A DNA stretch of 64,000 nt from JAEXNA01 sp041676625 (GCA_041676625.1 JBAYRN010000009.1:9591-73590), one strand, 5' to 3'; counted from the stretch's first letter, positions 43,501-51,679 are shown. Notes: generated by a model not told the origin, from the letters alone. Translations and numbers: made by a program.

Positions 43501-46175
43501 TCTCGCCGAAGCAGTTCGACCTTCAGAGCTTTTCCACCGACCGACTGGCCTTCGGGCGTCAGAGTCACAAACTCCACGCTCACCGGAGCACCGGACGGGA
43601 GAAATCTTGATTTAGGTTTCAATCCTACCCGGTATTCGCCGCGAGCGACCGGAACCGAGGTAGAGCCGGTGATGGAACGCCGGTTGGCCGAAAGAATGGT
43701 TCCTTCAAATACCAAGTCGGCGTCGCCCTTGTAGGGAGCCCCGGCGATCTCCACCGACTGCTTGAGCAGTCCCTTGGCGTCGGTGTTTCCTTTGGACTTC
43801 TTCAACACTTTGGTTTCGTCGGTGTCTTCATCGCCGTCGTAAGAGGGCCCAAATTCGAAGCCCGGGTGCTCCTTGGAGCTGTACCGTGCCGGCTCCAGGC
43901 GTGCGGTCCATTCGACCTCGCTATCGATCATGGGGGCTCCGAAGAGCCACTGGGCATCCACTTGAAATTCCGCGGTTGCGCCCATGACCAGGGCCTTCGC
44001 CGGGCTACTCACGGTGATCTCAAACTGAGCCGGCTCAAACTCCTCCACTCGAAACCAGGCGCCCGAAATCTCCGCGTCGACGCTCCACTTTTTGGCCAGC
44101 TCCTCGGGCAGGGTGTAAGTGACCCGGTAGGTGCCGGTGGGTGCCTTGGGTTGAAGTTGAACGGTGTGGTTGAAAGTCCCAAAGTCGTTCAGAGCGACCT
44201 TGCCGGTCTCGACCTTCTGGTCCCGGGAGTCGTGAACCTCGAACTTGAGTTCTGAAACCTGGGGTAAGACCCAGTCTCCATTTTCCCGGTCCCGCAGAGA
44301 GCCTTTCAAATGGACCTGCTCACCCGGCTTGTAGAGTCCCCGCTCACTGTAAACCTGGGAGCGCAGATAGTGCTCCGAGGACGACCAGCGATACGGCACC
44401 CCAAACTGCCAGGTACTGACCCCCCCGAATCCATCACTCTCGACCCAGGCCTCATCGTCACCTTGCTTGAGAAAGAGGTAGAGAGCCGGAGAATAGTAGG
44501 AATCGCCCTTGCTATCGACCGGGACCAGTTCCGACCACCCGGGTGCCTCGATCAGCCCCTCGGCGTTGCTGGCGCCTCGCCACACCGCCCGCCCTTTCTG
44601 GTCTAGAATGGTGGCTTCCACCTTATCGAGCGGTTGGGCCTTATCCAGGCTACTGGCGAAAAAGAGGCTATTCTCCGGGCTAAACTTGGCAGTCGCACCC
44701 AGATTGGTCACTTGAGCCAGCCCCCGCCGTTCCAAGGTCTCGTCTCCCGCCTTCATGGCTACCTGGTAGTAGACGAAGCCGAACTTGCGCTCCTTCAGCG
44801 CCTCTTTCAAATCCAGCTTGTAAGTGTAAATCTGGTTTCGTGGCTGGCTGGGCACCTCAGACTTGTTAATGGTGAAGTCGGGGCCGTTCCATTCACTGTT
44901 CTTGCCCCACAACCAGTTCCGGTCTTCGGAAGTGATGAGATCCGCCACCTGGTCCCGGTCGAGTCGAACCATCCGGTACGTGATCTTGTCCACGTTGCGC
45001 AGACCCATGGGAATGGTCAGGGCGTTGGAAGCCTCCAACACTGCGATCCCTTCGGGCACATCGACCAGAGGGCGGCGATCGGTGGTCTTCCATTGGTAAG
45101 TGACATCTTTGCCGAGCTCTTGACCATGAACATCGACCATCTTGCCACTGATGGTAAAAGTGTAGGTCGTGTTGGGCTCCAGAGCGAGGTAAAGGGAATG
45201 GCGGTTCCAATCATCGCTCTCATCGTACTCGCTCGTCTCGATGGCAACCTTGGGAACCACCGAAAGGTTCTCTTTTAGCTTCTTGGCATTGACTTTGTTG
45301 TTGAAGGCAAAAAGAATACCGCTCTCCGGGCGGGCCGGCTTTTTCTGCTCCTCGGCGTCCCACTTCAGCGGGCCCAGGGTGCTAAAGGTCAGGAGGTGCT
45401 CGGCGGTAGAGGCGACCGGACCGTCCTTGCCGATCAGACCCTTGTCGACTTTCAGCGTGTAGGTGGTATCCGGTTTGAGACCGTCGGTGGGCACCGCAAT
45501 GAGGTGCTCGGATTTAAACTGTTGCTCCTCACTTCTTACGCTGTTGAGAGTCTTGAGTTGAGCCTCGGTCACCGGAGCGGCGGTGGGTGCGGGGGCATCT
45601 TTGGGAACGGTGAAGCTCAGGACGCTTTGCACCGCAGCCGGATCGACCGGTTGGTTGAACTCGATGAAGAGAGGCTTGCCCGGTTTGAACTCCTGCGCGG
45701 CGTCTTGAGGAACGGTGGATACCACCGTGGGTCCGGGGGTGGTAAATTCGAAGCTGTAGGCCTCCTTGAGTTCGTTGCCCCCAGGCGATTGGAGACCGGC
45801 GGGCACCGTGACTTTGTAGGTGGTTCCGAACTTGAGAGGCTCTTTGGGCTCGAAGCTGACCGTGGCGCTCCCTTTCCACCGAAACCGGCCTTCCGCTTTG
45901 GGCTCGAGCTGGAAAGGCGTATCGATGGGAGCAGCCTCGGCAGAAAGCGCCTTCAAGGGTTGATTAAAAGCAACCGTGATCGCTTGATAGTCGCCGGGTC
46001 CCGAGGTCGGCCCCTGGGGAGATGCGAACGCCACCTCCAGGGGGCGGTCGATCTTCAGGCCCAGGATCTCGGAGATCTCATTGGGAAGCGTTTCTTTATG
46101 GTCCCTGCAACCGGCTGCTAGCAGGATCAAGATCAGCAGGAAATATTTCAGTTTTTTATTCAGTTGGCTCTTCAA
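40548..46175 (-). CDS. yfhM: Bacterial alpha-2-macroglobulin lipoprotein
   Basis: This is a periplasmic protease trap, thought to guard the cell when the envelope is breached, with PBP1C repairing the wall. The 1875-aa protein has a lipoprotein signal (ILILLAAGC), macroglobulin domains, a bait region and the thioester motif CLEQ (encoded near 41958-41969; YGCLEQRL). The TTG start at 46175 has a GGAGGGG binding site. Because CxEQ is intact, it should be of the thioester-forming type. It is 4 bp upstream of pbpC in the same operon. Confidence 0.94.
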   Translation of the reverse strand: MKSQLNKKLKYFLLILILLAAGCRDHKETLPNEISEILGLKIDRPLEVAFASPQGPTSGPGDYQAITVAFNQPLKALSAEAAPIDTPFQLEPKAEGRFRWKGSATVSFEPKEPLKFGTTYKVTVPAGLQSPGGNELKEAYSFEFTTPGPTVVSTVPQDAAQEFKPGKPLFIEFNQPVDPAAVQSVLSFTVPKDAPAPTAAPVTEAQLKTLNSVRSEEQQFKSEHLIAVPTDGLKPDTTYTLKVDKGLIGKDGPVASTAEHLLTFSTLGPLKWDAEEQKKPARPESGILFAFNNKVNAKKLKENLSVVPKVAIETSEYDESDDWNRHSLYLALEPNTTYTFTISGKMVDVHGQELGKDVTYQWKTTDRRPLVDVPEGIAVLEASNALTIPMGLRNVDKITYRMVRLDRDQVADLITSEDRNWLWGKNSEWNGPDFTINKSEVPSQPRNQIYTYKLDLKEALKERKFGFVYYQVAMKAGDETLERRGLAQVTNLGATAKFSPENSLFFASSLDKAQPLDKVEATILDQKGRAVWRGASNAEGLIEAPGWSELVPVDSKGDSYYSPALYLFLKQGDDEAWVESDGFGGVSTWQFGVPYRWSSSEHYLRSQVYSERGLYKPGEQVHLKGSLRDRENGDWVLPQVSELKFEVHDSRDQKVETGKVALNDFGTFNHTVQLQPKAPTGTYRVTYTLPEELAKKWSVDAEISGAWFRVEEFEPAQFEITVSSPAKALVMGATAEFQVDAQWLFGAPMIDSEVEWTARLEPARYSSKEHPGFEFGPSYDGDEDTDETKVLKKSKGNTDAKGLLKQSVEIAGAPYKGDADLVFEGTILSANRRSITGSTSVPVARGEYRVGLKPKSRFLPSGAPVSVEFVTLTPEGQSVGGKALKVELLRREWSSVKKSDVDGRFRWVTEVEDKVVHTADLKSSQGLSTTQVTPPEAGYYIVRFSGTDSKQNTIISESSFYAHGGGYVPWGRQEGDVIELVADKPRYAPGETAKILVKNPFEGEVTALVTYERDLILHNYTTTLSGSAPVIEVPLTEEHLPNLYVSVMLFRGRVSPATAENAEDIGKPAFKIGYLDLPVSPESKRLQVTIETDSERYGPNDEVTTKLKVTDQEGKPVRAELSLTAADVGVLNLINFETPDLFDTYYDSLPLAVRTAENRLDVIGQRSYGTKGEDQGGGGGYSTPLRKNFKSTAVWEPTVVTDSNGEAEVKFNLPENLTTFRVMATAISADTRCGSAEHEIINTKALVLKPSAPAFARMGDEFQAGVLAVNSTEEGSTLVLEMKAEGATAEDSKPREIFLKAGEEREVLFTFKPQEVGTATLQFSGKLSNDTDGVEYPVPIQLATQKVNLAHTGVLTEAELKQPLEVPGTAVPQTAELQVDLSSSILLGLDSGVLSLLEYPYGCLEQRLSQLVPMLHAQELLVRLELSGWNQEKVKVKVQENLDLIASYTDASGGLKLWPDSTLVHPYLTARALTTAHLAKQRGYQIKGTWVDGARSYLKKYLHDQTTSTYTFSPQEELVVKAAALDALTRHGFSGKAELNKLMDKRAEMPVVGKAYLLQVAYRLDEKESTSKLAQELTNSIKIENATAYFEVDSSKMPWLFSSDVGDTGLVLEALLQTEQKLPVSDKVVTWLLESRNNDGTWGTTANNAAALSALVAYSQKMETPDAKFTVKVKLGEKELGEKASTEGATSLTAPLDPGTSTEAVLTKSGEGRLYYTLGLSYQDTQPSPPVDEGLTVLRSVVDLDGKPVQEFLGGKLYKVKLSVVAPALRRYVMLKDPIPAGFSVVKTDFATESSELSKLLERGDQPSWQTFHRFEDYNDQVLLFSDALAPGEHTYEYLVRAQTPGTYLHPAAQVEEMYHPELFGRTSVKTIVVK

Positions 46176-46256
46176 GTGGCCCCTCCGTGCTCTAGTGAAA
46201 CAGATGGAATATCAATTTGTCGCTGACTTCGAAAGTCATTTCCCAACCTGGAAAAC

Positions 46257-46287
46257 AAAAAAAAAGAGCCCGAAAGCTCTCTTTTTT
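46257..46287 (-). terminator. Bidirectional intrinsic terminator
   Basis: The stem AGAGC/GCTCT with loop CCGAAA (46265-46280) is flanked by an A-run on the left and a T-run on the right, so it can end transcription in both directions. It follows the Gly/Met-rich gene ending at 46309 and insulates the A2M operon. Confidence 0.75.
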
Positions 46288-46308
46288 GTCTACTAAAACT
46301 ATGAGCCG

Positions 46309-46644
46309 TTAGAAGCCGAAGCCACCCGCGCGCTGGCCTGCTCCCATCATGGGGTTGAAACCGCCGCCACCGCCGCAACATCCACAGCCGCCGCCGTGTT
46401 GACCACCGTGTTGTCCGCCCATCTGGCCACCCATCATTTGCATCATCTGCATCATGAGTTGCATCATCATTTGCATCATCTGGCCCATGCCGCCCTGGCC
46501 ACCACCAATGCCGCCGGGTCCGCCGAAACCGCCGCCAAAACCTTGAGGTCCACCGATTCCGCCACCAAAGCCTTGAGGTCCGCCAAAGCCGCCTCCGATA
46601 CCTTGCATTCCGTTTTGTCTACCCATGTTGATACTCAAGTTCAT
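46309..46644 (-). CDS. Gly/Met-rich low-complexity protein, paralogue 1 (111 aa)
   Basis: I know no family for this protein. It has no signal peptide. Residues 1-12 (MNLSINMGRQNG) are followed by GGxxGPQGFGG-type repeats to about residue 50. A Met/Gln helix follows (MMQMMMQLMMQMMQMM, about 56-71), and then a Gly-rich tail with GGQHGGQHGGG and a CGCC cluster. The order N-cap, Gly-Phe repeats, Met helix, Gly/Cys tail is shared with the gene at 46875. The ATG has a strong AAGGAG site and a TATACT -10 box upstream. The Met and Cys residues suggest metal binding, or the Gly-Phe repeats suggest self-assembly; both are inference. Confidence 0.8.
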   Translation of the reverse strand: MNLSINMGRQNGMQGIGGGFGGPQGFGGGIGGPQGFGGGFGGPGGIGGGQGGMGQMMQMMMQLMMQMMQMMGGQMGGQHGGQHGGGCGCCGGGGGFNPMMGAGQRAGGFGF

Positions 46645-46744
46645 CTTAAAAGCTCTCCTTCTTGGTCTATGGCTTGAGTATAGGTGATGTTGGAAACCTG
46701 AGAATCATCCAGATCTTGCATTTGCTTTACAAATGTAACCAAAG

Positions 46745-46774
46745 TGTAAACAAGTATCGAAAACGGCGTTTACA
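46745..46774. promoter_or_regulatory. Inverted repeat TGTAAAC-N16-GTTTACA
   Basis: A perfect 7-bp inverted repeat lies about 100 bp upstream of the paralogue 1 gene, with a related ATGTAAC just before it. It may be a transcription-factor operator or a hairpin. It is a different arrangement from the direct repeats before paralogue 2, though both contain TGT-AC elements. Confidence 0.4.
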
Positions 46775-46815
46775 ATTCAAGACCCTTTCAAAGTCCGGGT
46801 AAATCTTTACCATGG

Positions 46816-46840
46816 AAAAAGGGAGGCGCCGGGGCCTCCC
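46816..46840 (-). terminator. Intrinsic terminator after paralogue 2
   Basis: The stem GGGAGGC/GCCTCCC with a short loop (46821-46840) is followed on the minus strand by a T5 run. It lies 35 bp past the stop at 46875, so each Gly/Met-rich gene has its own promoter and terminator. Confidence 0.75.
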
Positions 46841-46874
46841 TTCCTACTCTATCATTGATGAGAGTGATTGAAGC

Positions 46875-47180
46875 TTAGAAGCCCATTCCCCGGCAGCGAC
46901 CACAGGCACACCCGCCGGCGCCACAGCTGCCGCCACCACAGCGTCCACCGCAACAAGGACATCCGCCACCTTGGCCGGGTCCACCCGGTTGGCCGCCACC
47001 CATCATTTGCTGCATGAGGCTCATCATCATCTTCATCATTTTCATCATGGGGTTGCCGCCTCCAGGTCCGCCCGGCCCACCGAAGCCTTGAGGTCCGCCG
47101 AATCCGCCGCCCGGTCCACCGAAGCCTTGAGGTCCACCGATTCCGCCGCGTTGAGGTCCCATGTTGATGTTGAGGTTCAT
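46875..47180 (-). CDS. Gly/Met/Cys-rich low-complexity protein, paralogue 2 (101 aa)
   Basis: This is the paralogue of the gene at 46309. It begins MNLNINMGPQRGG, then GGPQGFGGPGG repeats, then a Met-rich helix (MMKMMKMMMSLMQQMM, about 45-60). The C-terminal third is much richer in Cys than its paralogue: nine Cys in CPCCGGRCGGGSCGAGG and the CACGRCRG end. No signal peptide is present. The Cys pattern could bind zinc, copper or iron-sulphur clusters; no known domain matches. It has an AAGGAG site, a TATACT -10 box and a clear terminator. Two 12-bp direct repeats lie upstream. Confidence 0.8.
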   Translation of the reverse strand: MNLNINMGPQRGGIGGPQGFGGPGGGFGGPQGFGGPGGPGGGNPMMKMMKMMMSLMQQMMGGGQPGGPGQGGGCPCCGGRCGGGSCGAGGCACGRCRGMGF

Positions 47181-47248
47181 AATTTTGCACTCCTTGGTTT
47201 CTTGTTTTGTGACCTCAGTATAGGCAGTGGGAAGGGGGTTGCGCGGGG

Positions 47249-47312
47249 CAAGATGTTACAGGCGGGTGAATCTTGTTAACCTTTGTTTCAATTTCATTGA
47301 CAAGATGTTACA
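47249..47312. promoter_or_regulatory. Two exact 12-bp direct repeats between divergent genes
   Basis: CAAGATGTTACA occurs at 47249-47260 and again at 47301-47312, with similar bases (GTGAATC / ATGAATC) following each. They lie in the 271-bp gap between the divergent Gly/Met/Cys gene and the gene at 47452. The spacing is 52 bp, about five helical turns, which fits paired binding sites of one regulator. The rest of this gap shows no other gene. Confidence 0.45.
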
Positions 47313-47451
47313 AAAAGGATGAATCCCTATCGAATATTCCAGTTAAAGAACAGTTGCCTCCTCAAAAAGATCTGTCCGTTTTGTTGACGGTCGTCACTGA
47401 ACTGCCACTCATGACCAGTTAATCTACCCTTGAAAGAACGAGGTAAAAGAT

Positions 47452-48738
47452 ATGGGACGTGAATTCAGCATCAATCAAGTGGACAACTACCCCAAGGCAA
47501 AAGTTCGTCCGGCTCTCCATGCGAGAAGTGCACCAGTACCCGGCCAAGGGATCAAAAATGGAACAGGACGGACTTCTGGCCTTCCCAAAGACAGCTATGT
47601 GTCAGCCAGACCCAGCGATGCTGACTTGCATCAAGCCGATCAACTGAAACGGCAATCTTTGAATCAACGAAAAAGCAAGACCCCGAAAGCCCAGAAGAAA
47701 GTACGGTCGAATCCTGGGCCCACCGCAAACCCCAGGATAGACTTGAGACCTGACTATCCCACCGCATCCGCCTCAAAGACATCCTCGACGGCTCCCAGCC
47801 CGCCCTCCACCCCCGTCGGAAAGCCCACATCGACAGCAGCAAAGGCCCCGACTCCCAGTCCGAGCTCCCTTCCGAGCGACCACACGGACATGCTAAAAAA
47901 GCGATTCAAGCCCAACCTCGATCTGATCGCGGCCGCCAACAAAAAACAAGACCTGGCCTACCAGGCTGCGCAAACGAAAAAAGTGACCGTTCAAGCCCCC
48001 AAGAACGTCTCCGGCGGAAAAGTGAAGTTCTCCAGAACCACCACAGCGGCCCACGGTCTCGGCACGGTCGCCGGCCTGGTGAGTGTCAAGCAAGGCTATG
48101 ACAAGGTGAAGAATGGACAGGTAGCCGAAGGTGCCTACAACATGGTTCAAGGAGGCGCGGTCACCGCTTCCGAGGGCCGAGAGCTTTACTACGCCAGCAA
48201 GGGCCTCAAGGCTCCGGCCAGCACCACCGGCAAAGTCCTCGGGCGAGCCAACATGGGCCTCACCGCCGGAATGGCTGCTATAGACAGCAAGGCGACTTAT
48301 GAAGCCTATAAAAAGGGCAACACCGTGGAGGCCTCAGAGCGAGCTGGAAGTGCCGTCATCAATGCCGTATCCGCCTTTCCACCCACCGCTATCGTGGGGG
48401 CCGTGGGAGGCGTTCTTGACTTCGCCGCGGCTAAATCCGGTGCCGACGAATGGATGATCAACAAGCTCAACGAGAGCCAGAACAGAGCCTACAATGATAC
48501 CTCGCGAGAACGACAATATGTTGCAAAGATGCTCTTAAATACACCCACTGAAAACCTGCGCCACTTCAACCAAAAAAATCGCCACCAACTGGCCCAGGGA
48601 ATCACAGGTCTACGAGATATGCGACAGGAATATGCCCGGCGAGGAGACACCCGGAGCGTGGAAGCGATCGATCGACAGATCGGACGTATTCGCCAAGGCC
48701 TAGGAGCGTGTCGGGAACTAGCACTCTATGGAAGTTAA
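47452..48738 (+). CDS. Hypothetical effector-like protein with disordered basic N-terminus (428 aa)
   Basis: I do not recognise this protein. Residues 1-150 are disordered and rich in Pro, Ser, Thr, Lys and Arg. Residues about 190-335 are rich in Ala, Gly, Val and Thr with possible amphipathic or membrane-inserting helices (GLGTVAGLVSVKQGYD; VINAVSAFPPTAIVGAVGG). The last 85 residues are charged and helical. There is no Sec signal. This plan resembles secreted effectors or translocators, but there is no secretion gene nearby apart from the distant SecA-like one. The ATG has a GAGGT site. Its stop overlaps the start of the next gene. Confidence 0.65.
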   Translation: MGREFSINQVDNYPKAKVRPALHARSAPVPGQGIKNGTGRTSGLPKDSYVSARPSDADLHQADQLKRQSLNQRKSKTPKAQKKVRSNPGPTANPRIDLRPDYPTASASKTSSTAPSPPSTPVGKPTSTAAKAPTPSPSSLPSDHTDMLKKRFKPNLDLIAAANKKQDLAYQAAQTKKVTVQAPKNVSGGKVKFSRTTTAAHGLGTVAGLVSVKQGYDKVKNGQVAEGAYNMVQGGAVTASEGRELYYASKGLKAPASTTGKVLGRANMGLTAGMAAIDSKATYEAYKKGNTVEASERAGSAVINAVSAFPPTAIVGAVGGVLDFAAAKSGADEWMINKLNESQNRAYNDTSRERQYVAKMLLNTPTENLRHFNQKNRHQLAQGITGLRDMRQEYARRGDTRSVEAIDRQIGRIRQGLGACRELALYGS

Positions 48739-49399
48739 AACTTTGGACGACTTGGGGCCCGAAGTCCCAATCCAATACGACGGATTCATCGCGGGGAATC
48801 TCCCCGTAGCAGCCTTCTTCGGGCTTATCGCTCTGGCCTTCGTTGGTTGGGAGACGAAAGTTCGCGGCTTCCCCTCGGAGTGGATCGGCTACGGCCTTTT
48901 GACCCTGCTGTTGACCATGTTCTTACTTCTGGGGGCCTATTTCTTTGAGCAGTGGTACGTGCTCAATCTGGAAACCAGAACTCTGGAATGGAGACAACGC
49001 TTCGCCAACTTCGAGTGGAAGCGGGCAGTGGCCGACCTGGATGAAATCAGCCACGTGATGCTCAACCCGAAGTATGTTATGGCCAGGGCCGATTGGTACT
49101 GGGAGTATCCCCTCTGCCTGGTCACTCACCGGGGCAAAACCATATGCATCTGCAATCTCCCGGAGACCCGCGAACGAGAAAGCTACTCCCTGCCACTGGC
49201 CCGGGGGGTCGCCGAACTCATAGGGATATCCCTGGTAGAGGGCGAGCCGGAGCAAGCCGTGACCGTCAGGCTACGTCAAGGCCGAGTCTGTTTCGAACCT
49301 ATCGAGCACAACCCCGACACCGGTCTGACCGGAAAACTTCTCATTTTCCTTGCCATCAGTGCCTTGATCTGGGGGCTCTGGAAGCTCACCCAATTCTAA
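48728..49399 (+). CDS. Hypothetical membrane protein with PH-like central domain (223 aa)
   Basis: Two N-terminal membrane helices (about 20-38 and 50-74), a soluble middle part and a third C-terminal helix (LLIFLAISALIWGLWKL) are visible. The middle (WYVLNLETRTLEWRQRFANFEWKR) recalls bacterial PH-like domains, which is tentative. It starts 11 bp inside the preceding gene, so the two are translationally coupled and may work together. Confidence 0.65.
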   Translation: MEVKTLDDLGPEVPIQYDGFIAGNLPVAAFFGLIALAFVGWETKVRGFPSEWIGYGLLTLLLTMFLLLGAYFFEQWYVLNLETRTLEWRQRFANFEWKRAVADLDEISHVMLNPKYVMARADWYWEYPLCLVTHRGKTICICNLPETRERESYSLPLARGVAELIGISLVEGEPEQAVTVRLRQGRVCFEPIEHNPDTGLTGKLLIFLAISALIWGLWKLTQF

Positions 49400-49475
49400 G
49401 GATACCATCGGGTGAAGAACGTTAAATCATGGGCTTTTTGCAGGGATCTTTCCACCCTATATAGACGTACTTAAT

Positions 49476-50027
49476 ATGAAATTTCTTAAAACTACGTGTT
49501 GCTTCTTGGCCGTTCTCTTGCTTGTTTCGTGCAACAACGCTTCTCAAACAAGGTCTTCACAAGCCACCGCTGACGCTTCCCAAAAAAGTGACTCCTCCGA
49601 TCCCATTGTCGTTACCATCGACGGCGTGACGCGCACGATAAGCGCCGACAAGCGTGTCGCCGATGAGGTCAACTTCGACGAATCTACCGTCCGGTATTTG
49701 TTCAGGGAAAAAACCGACAAGGACGAAAAAGCCCGGCTCGAAGTGGACTTTGCCTTTAGCGACAAAGACAGCCTTGCCGACCTACCGAAAACGTACGATC
49801 TGACCGAGAATCCCGCCTTACATTCCATAGCCAGTCTGAGTTTTATGGACTACGAGCGGGAAGTGGAAAGATCATTGAACAAGCGATTGATCTTTAACAA
49901 GGGTACGATTACCGTCCACGAATTGAGTAAAGATAAGATCCGCTTTGAGTTTGAGGGAGAGGTCCACGAGTTGAGAAACGATCAAAACAAATCCCCCGTT
50001 TCGGGGCACATTGATGTGAGTTATTGA
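49476..50027 (+). CDS. Hypothetical lipoprotein (183 aa)
   Basis: It begins with a lipoprotein signal (FLAVLLLVSC, lipid-modified Cys at residue 19) followed by a Ser/Gln/Asp-rich linker and a soluble, charged domain I do not recognise. A TATATA box lies only 12 bp before the ATG and there is no Shine-Dalgarno site, so the transcript may be leaderless. It is convergent with the next gene, 18 bp apart. Confidence 0.65.
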   Translation: MKFLKTTCCFLAVLLLVSCNNASQTRSSQATADASQKSDSSDPIVVTIDGVTRTISADKRVADEVNFDESTVRYLFREKTDKDEKARLEVDFAFSDKDSLADLPKTYDLTENPALHSIASLSFMDYEREVERSLNKRLIFNKGTITVHELSKDKIRFEFEGEVHELRNDQNKSPVSGHIDVSY

Positions 50028-50045
50028 TACCTCAACGACCCTCTC

Positions 50046-50993
50046 CTACTGCCCCGAAAAGTTGATGCTGTCCGCTTCTTCCTGAAGGCTCTCAGTATAG
50101 CCGTAGGCTTTGGCGTATCGCTGGGTGGCGCGCTGCATGGCTACGGCGGCGTCGAAGATGGTGTCCCACCCCCGGGTGAGATCGGCCATTCGGAAGCTCT
50201 CTTCCACTTCCCGGATCCGGTCGATCCCGGTAAAGGTTCGATCGATCTCGTCCAGCAGACGAAGCGCAAGTTCCTTGCTGTCCTGGACTTCCGGGCTGTC
50301 CTCGGTCGACTCCATCTCCATCGCCTTCTCGTAGGAGTTCTGCATGTCCAGCAGCATGCCGTCGAGTTCATCCACGGCCGATATCACCAACTGTAAGGAC
50401 TGCTCACCGCTCATCACCGCGTCGAAGGCTTTGTTGATCCGTCCGTAGACCGGTGACAACACGGCGGTTTTGCTGCGGTCGTTTTCCATGGCCCGGGGAT
50501 CCGGATACAGCATGACCAATTGGCAATCCTGGCAGTACTCTCCGTCCTGAGTCCCACAGCGAGGGCAGATCCGAACCTCTCCACTCATGGTGCGCTCGAT
50601 TTCGGCGTTGCAATCTAAAACCGCCTGGCGTTCGGCCTCAAAAATCCCGATCGCCTCCTTGAAGCCGGCAATATCGTTTTCGGAGGCGAGCAGTGGAAGC
50701 CGATCCAGTACCTCCGCGATCTGCCAATACGCCTGGGCCATGCGCTCGATGGGGCGGCGGGCCGAATCCACCAGATCGGGGTTCTGGCGCAGGTCCGCTT
50801 CGGTGTCCTGGGCTCCCCCTTTCAAGCGCCCGGCCATGGACATGCAGGGGTTGTTCAACTCCTCGGTGGGCGTCTCACCGTCCAACCAGAGTTTACAAAA
50901 CTCCAGCAGCCCGCGCACCGTGTTCACATCGGGGGGCGGCAGCTCACCGTCTCCGTAGGCGCTTTGCAGGGCTGCCAACAATGGGTTGTCCAT
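50046..50993 (-). CDS. Hypothetical protein with central zinc ribbon (315 aa)
   Basis: This is an acidic, mainly helical protein. A four-Cys zinc ribbon (CPRCG...YCQDCQ) sits near residues 139-157, flanked by long helical parts. I cannot assign a family. The ATG at 50993 has a GGAG site. The helical regions may form a coiled-coil scaffold with the ribbon as a binding module; that is inference. Confidence 0.6.
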   Translation of the reverse strand: MDNPLLAALQSAYGDGELPPPDVNTVRGLLEFCKLWLDGETPTEELNNPCMSMAGRLKGGAQDTEADLRQNPDLVDSARRPIERMAQAYWQIAEVLDRLPLLASENDIAGFKEAIGIFEAERQAVLDCNAEIERTMSGEVRICPRCGTQDGEYCQDCQLVMLYPDPRAMENDRSKTAVLSPVYGRINKAFDAVMSGEQSLQLVISAVDELDGMLLDMQNSYEKAMEMESTEDSPEVQDSKELALRLLDEIDRTFTGIDRIREVEESFRMADLTRGWDTIFDAAVAMQRATQRYAKAYGYTESLQEEADSINFSGQ

Positions 50994-51007
50994 GGATCGC
51001 TTCTCCT

Positions 51008-51030
51008 AAAAATTTTGGCGCGGGCGCGCC
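51008..51030 (-). terminator. GC hairpin with T-run after the acyltransferase gene
   Basis: The stem GGCGC/GCGCC (loop GGGC, 51017-51030) is followed on the minus strand by AAAATTTTT. It lies 50 bp past the acyltransferase stop and just before the ribosome binding site of the zinc-ribbon gene. Confidence 0.5.
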
Positions 51031-51079
51031 GAGGCATCTTCCCGTGAACCCCCGCGAATCCTTTTGGGTTAAACCCAGT

Positions 51080-51679
51080 TCAAGCCAGTCGACCTTTACG
51101 CTCTTCCCGGGGCCGCACGCGCACCGGGCCACTCTTCTCCGGCTTGACTCCCTTGGTGTCGCCGAAAAAATCGGCCAGGAGGGCCACGTCGCCTTCCAGG
51201 TCTCCCGACGGCACCATCTTGGGGCCCATCAGGATGGTTTTCTCCGCTCCATCCACCAGGACCGGATAGATGGGGATCTCAGCGCCCACGGCGATGAAGT
51301 AAAACCCACTCTTCCAATACTCCACGTACTTGCGGGTACCCTCGGGCAGTACTCCCATGGCGATCTCGTCCTGGGCCTTGATGGTCTCCACCATAGAGTC
51401 CACCAGTTGATTGGACTTCGAACGGTCCACCGGAATTCCGCCCAGGCTTTTCAAGATCGGAGCCAGGGGCCCCTTGAAGGCGTTGTTCTTAACCAGATAG
51501 CGAAGCGGAAGCTGCCAGTGGTGGATCAACGCCAAGGTCAGAAAATAATCGAGGTTGGAGGTGTGGGGAGCACCCAACAGCATAACCTTTTTCTCCGGCG
51601 GTCTTTCACCCACGAACTTCCAACCCAGAATTTTCGTACACAACACGTGAGATGCTGCGCACAGAATGTTTATCAGCAT
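51080..51679 (-). CDS. PlsC-type 1-acyl-glycerol-phosphate acyltransferase family protein
   Basis: The 199-aa protein (ATG at 51679, AAGGGG site) has the acyltransferase signature Hx4D in APHTSNLDYF and the substrate-binding LPEGTRKY. The family acylates lysophosphatidate or related lipids at the membrane. It is shorter than most PlsC (about 240 aa) but both motifs are intact. The start at 51712 (GTG) is less likely. Confidence 0.87.
   Translation of the reverse strand: MLINILCAASHVLCTKILGWKFVGERPPEKKVMLLGAPHTSNLDYFLTLALIHHWQLPLRYLVKNNAFKGPLAPILKSLGGIPVDRSKSNQLVDSMVETIKAQDEIAMGVLPEGTRKYVEYWKSGFYFIAVGAEIPIYPVLVDGAEKTILMGPKMVPSGDLEGDVALLADFFGDTKGVKPEKSGPVRVRPREERKGRLA

Noticed and set aside
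45396..46121. Long open frame antisense to the alpha-2-macroglobulin gene
   Set aside because: Antisense to a clear 1875-aa gene, and without a domain or binding site of its own.
46396..46677. His-rich plus-strand frame opposite paralogue 1
   Set aside because: The His runs (HHLHHLHHELHHHLHHL) are simply the reverse complement of the Met-rich codons; no binding site or promoter supports it. A similar His-rich frame opposite paralogue 2 was rejected for the same reason.
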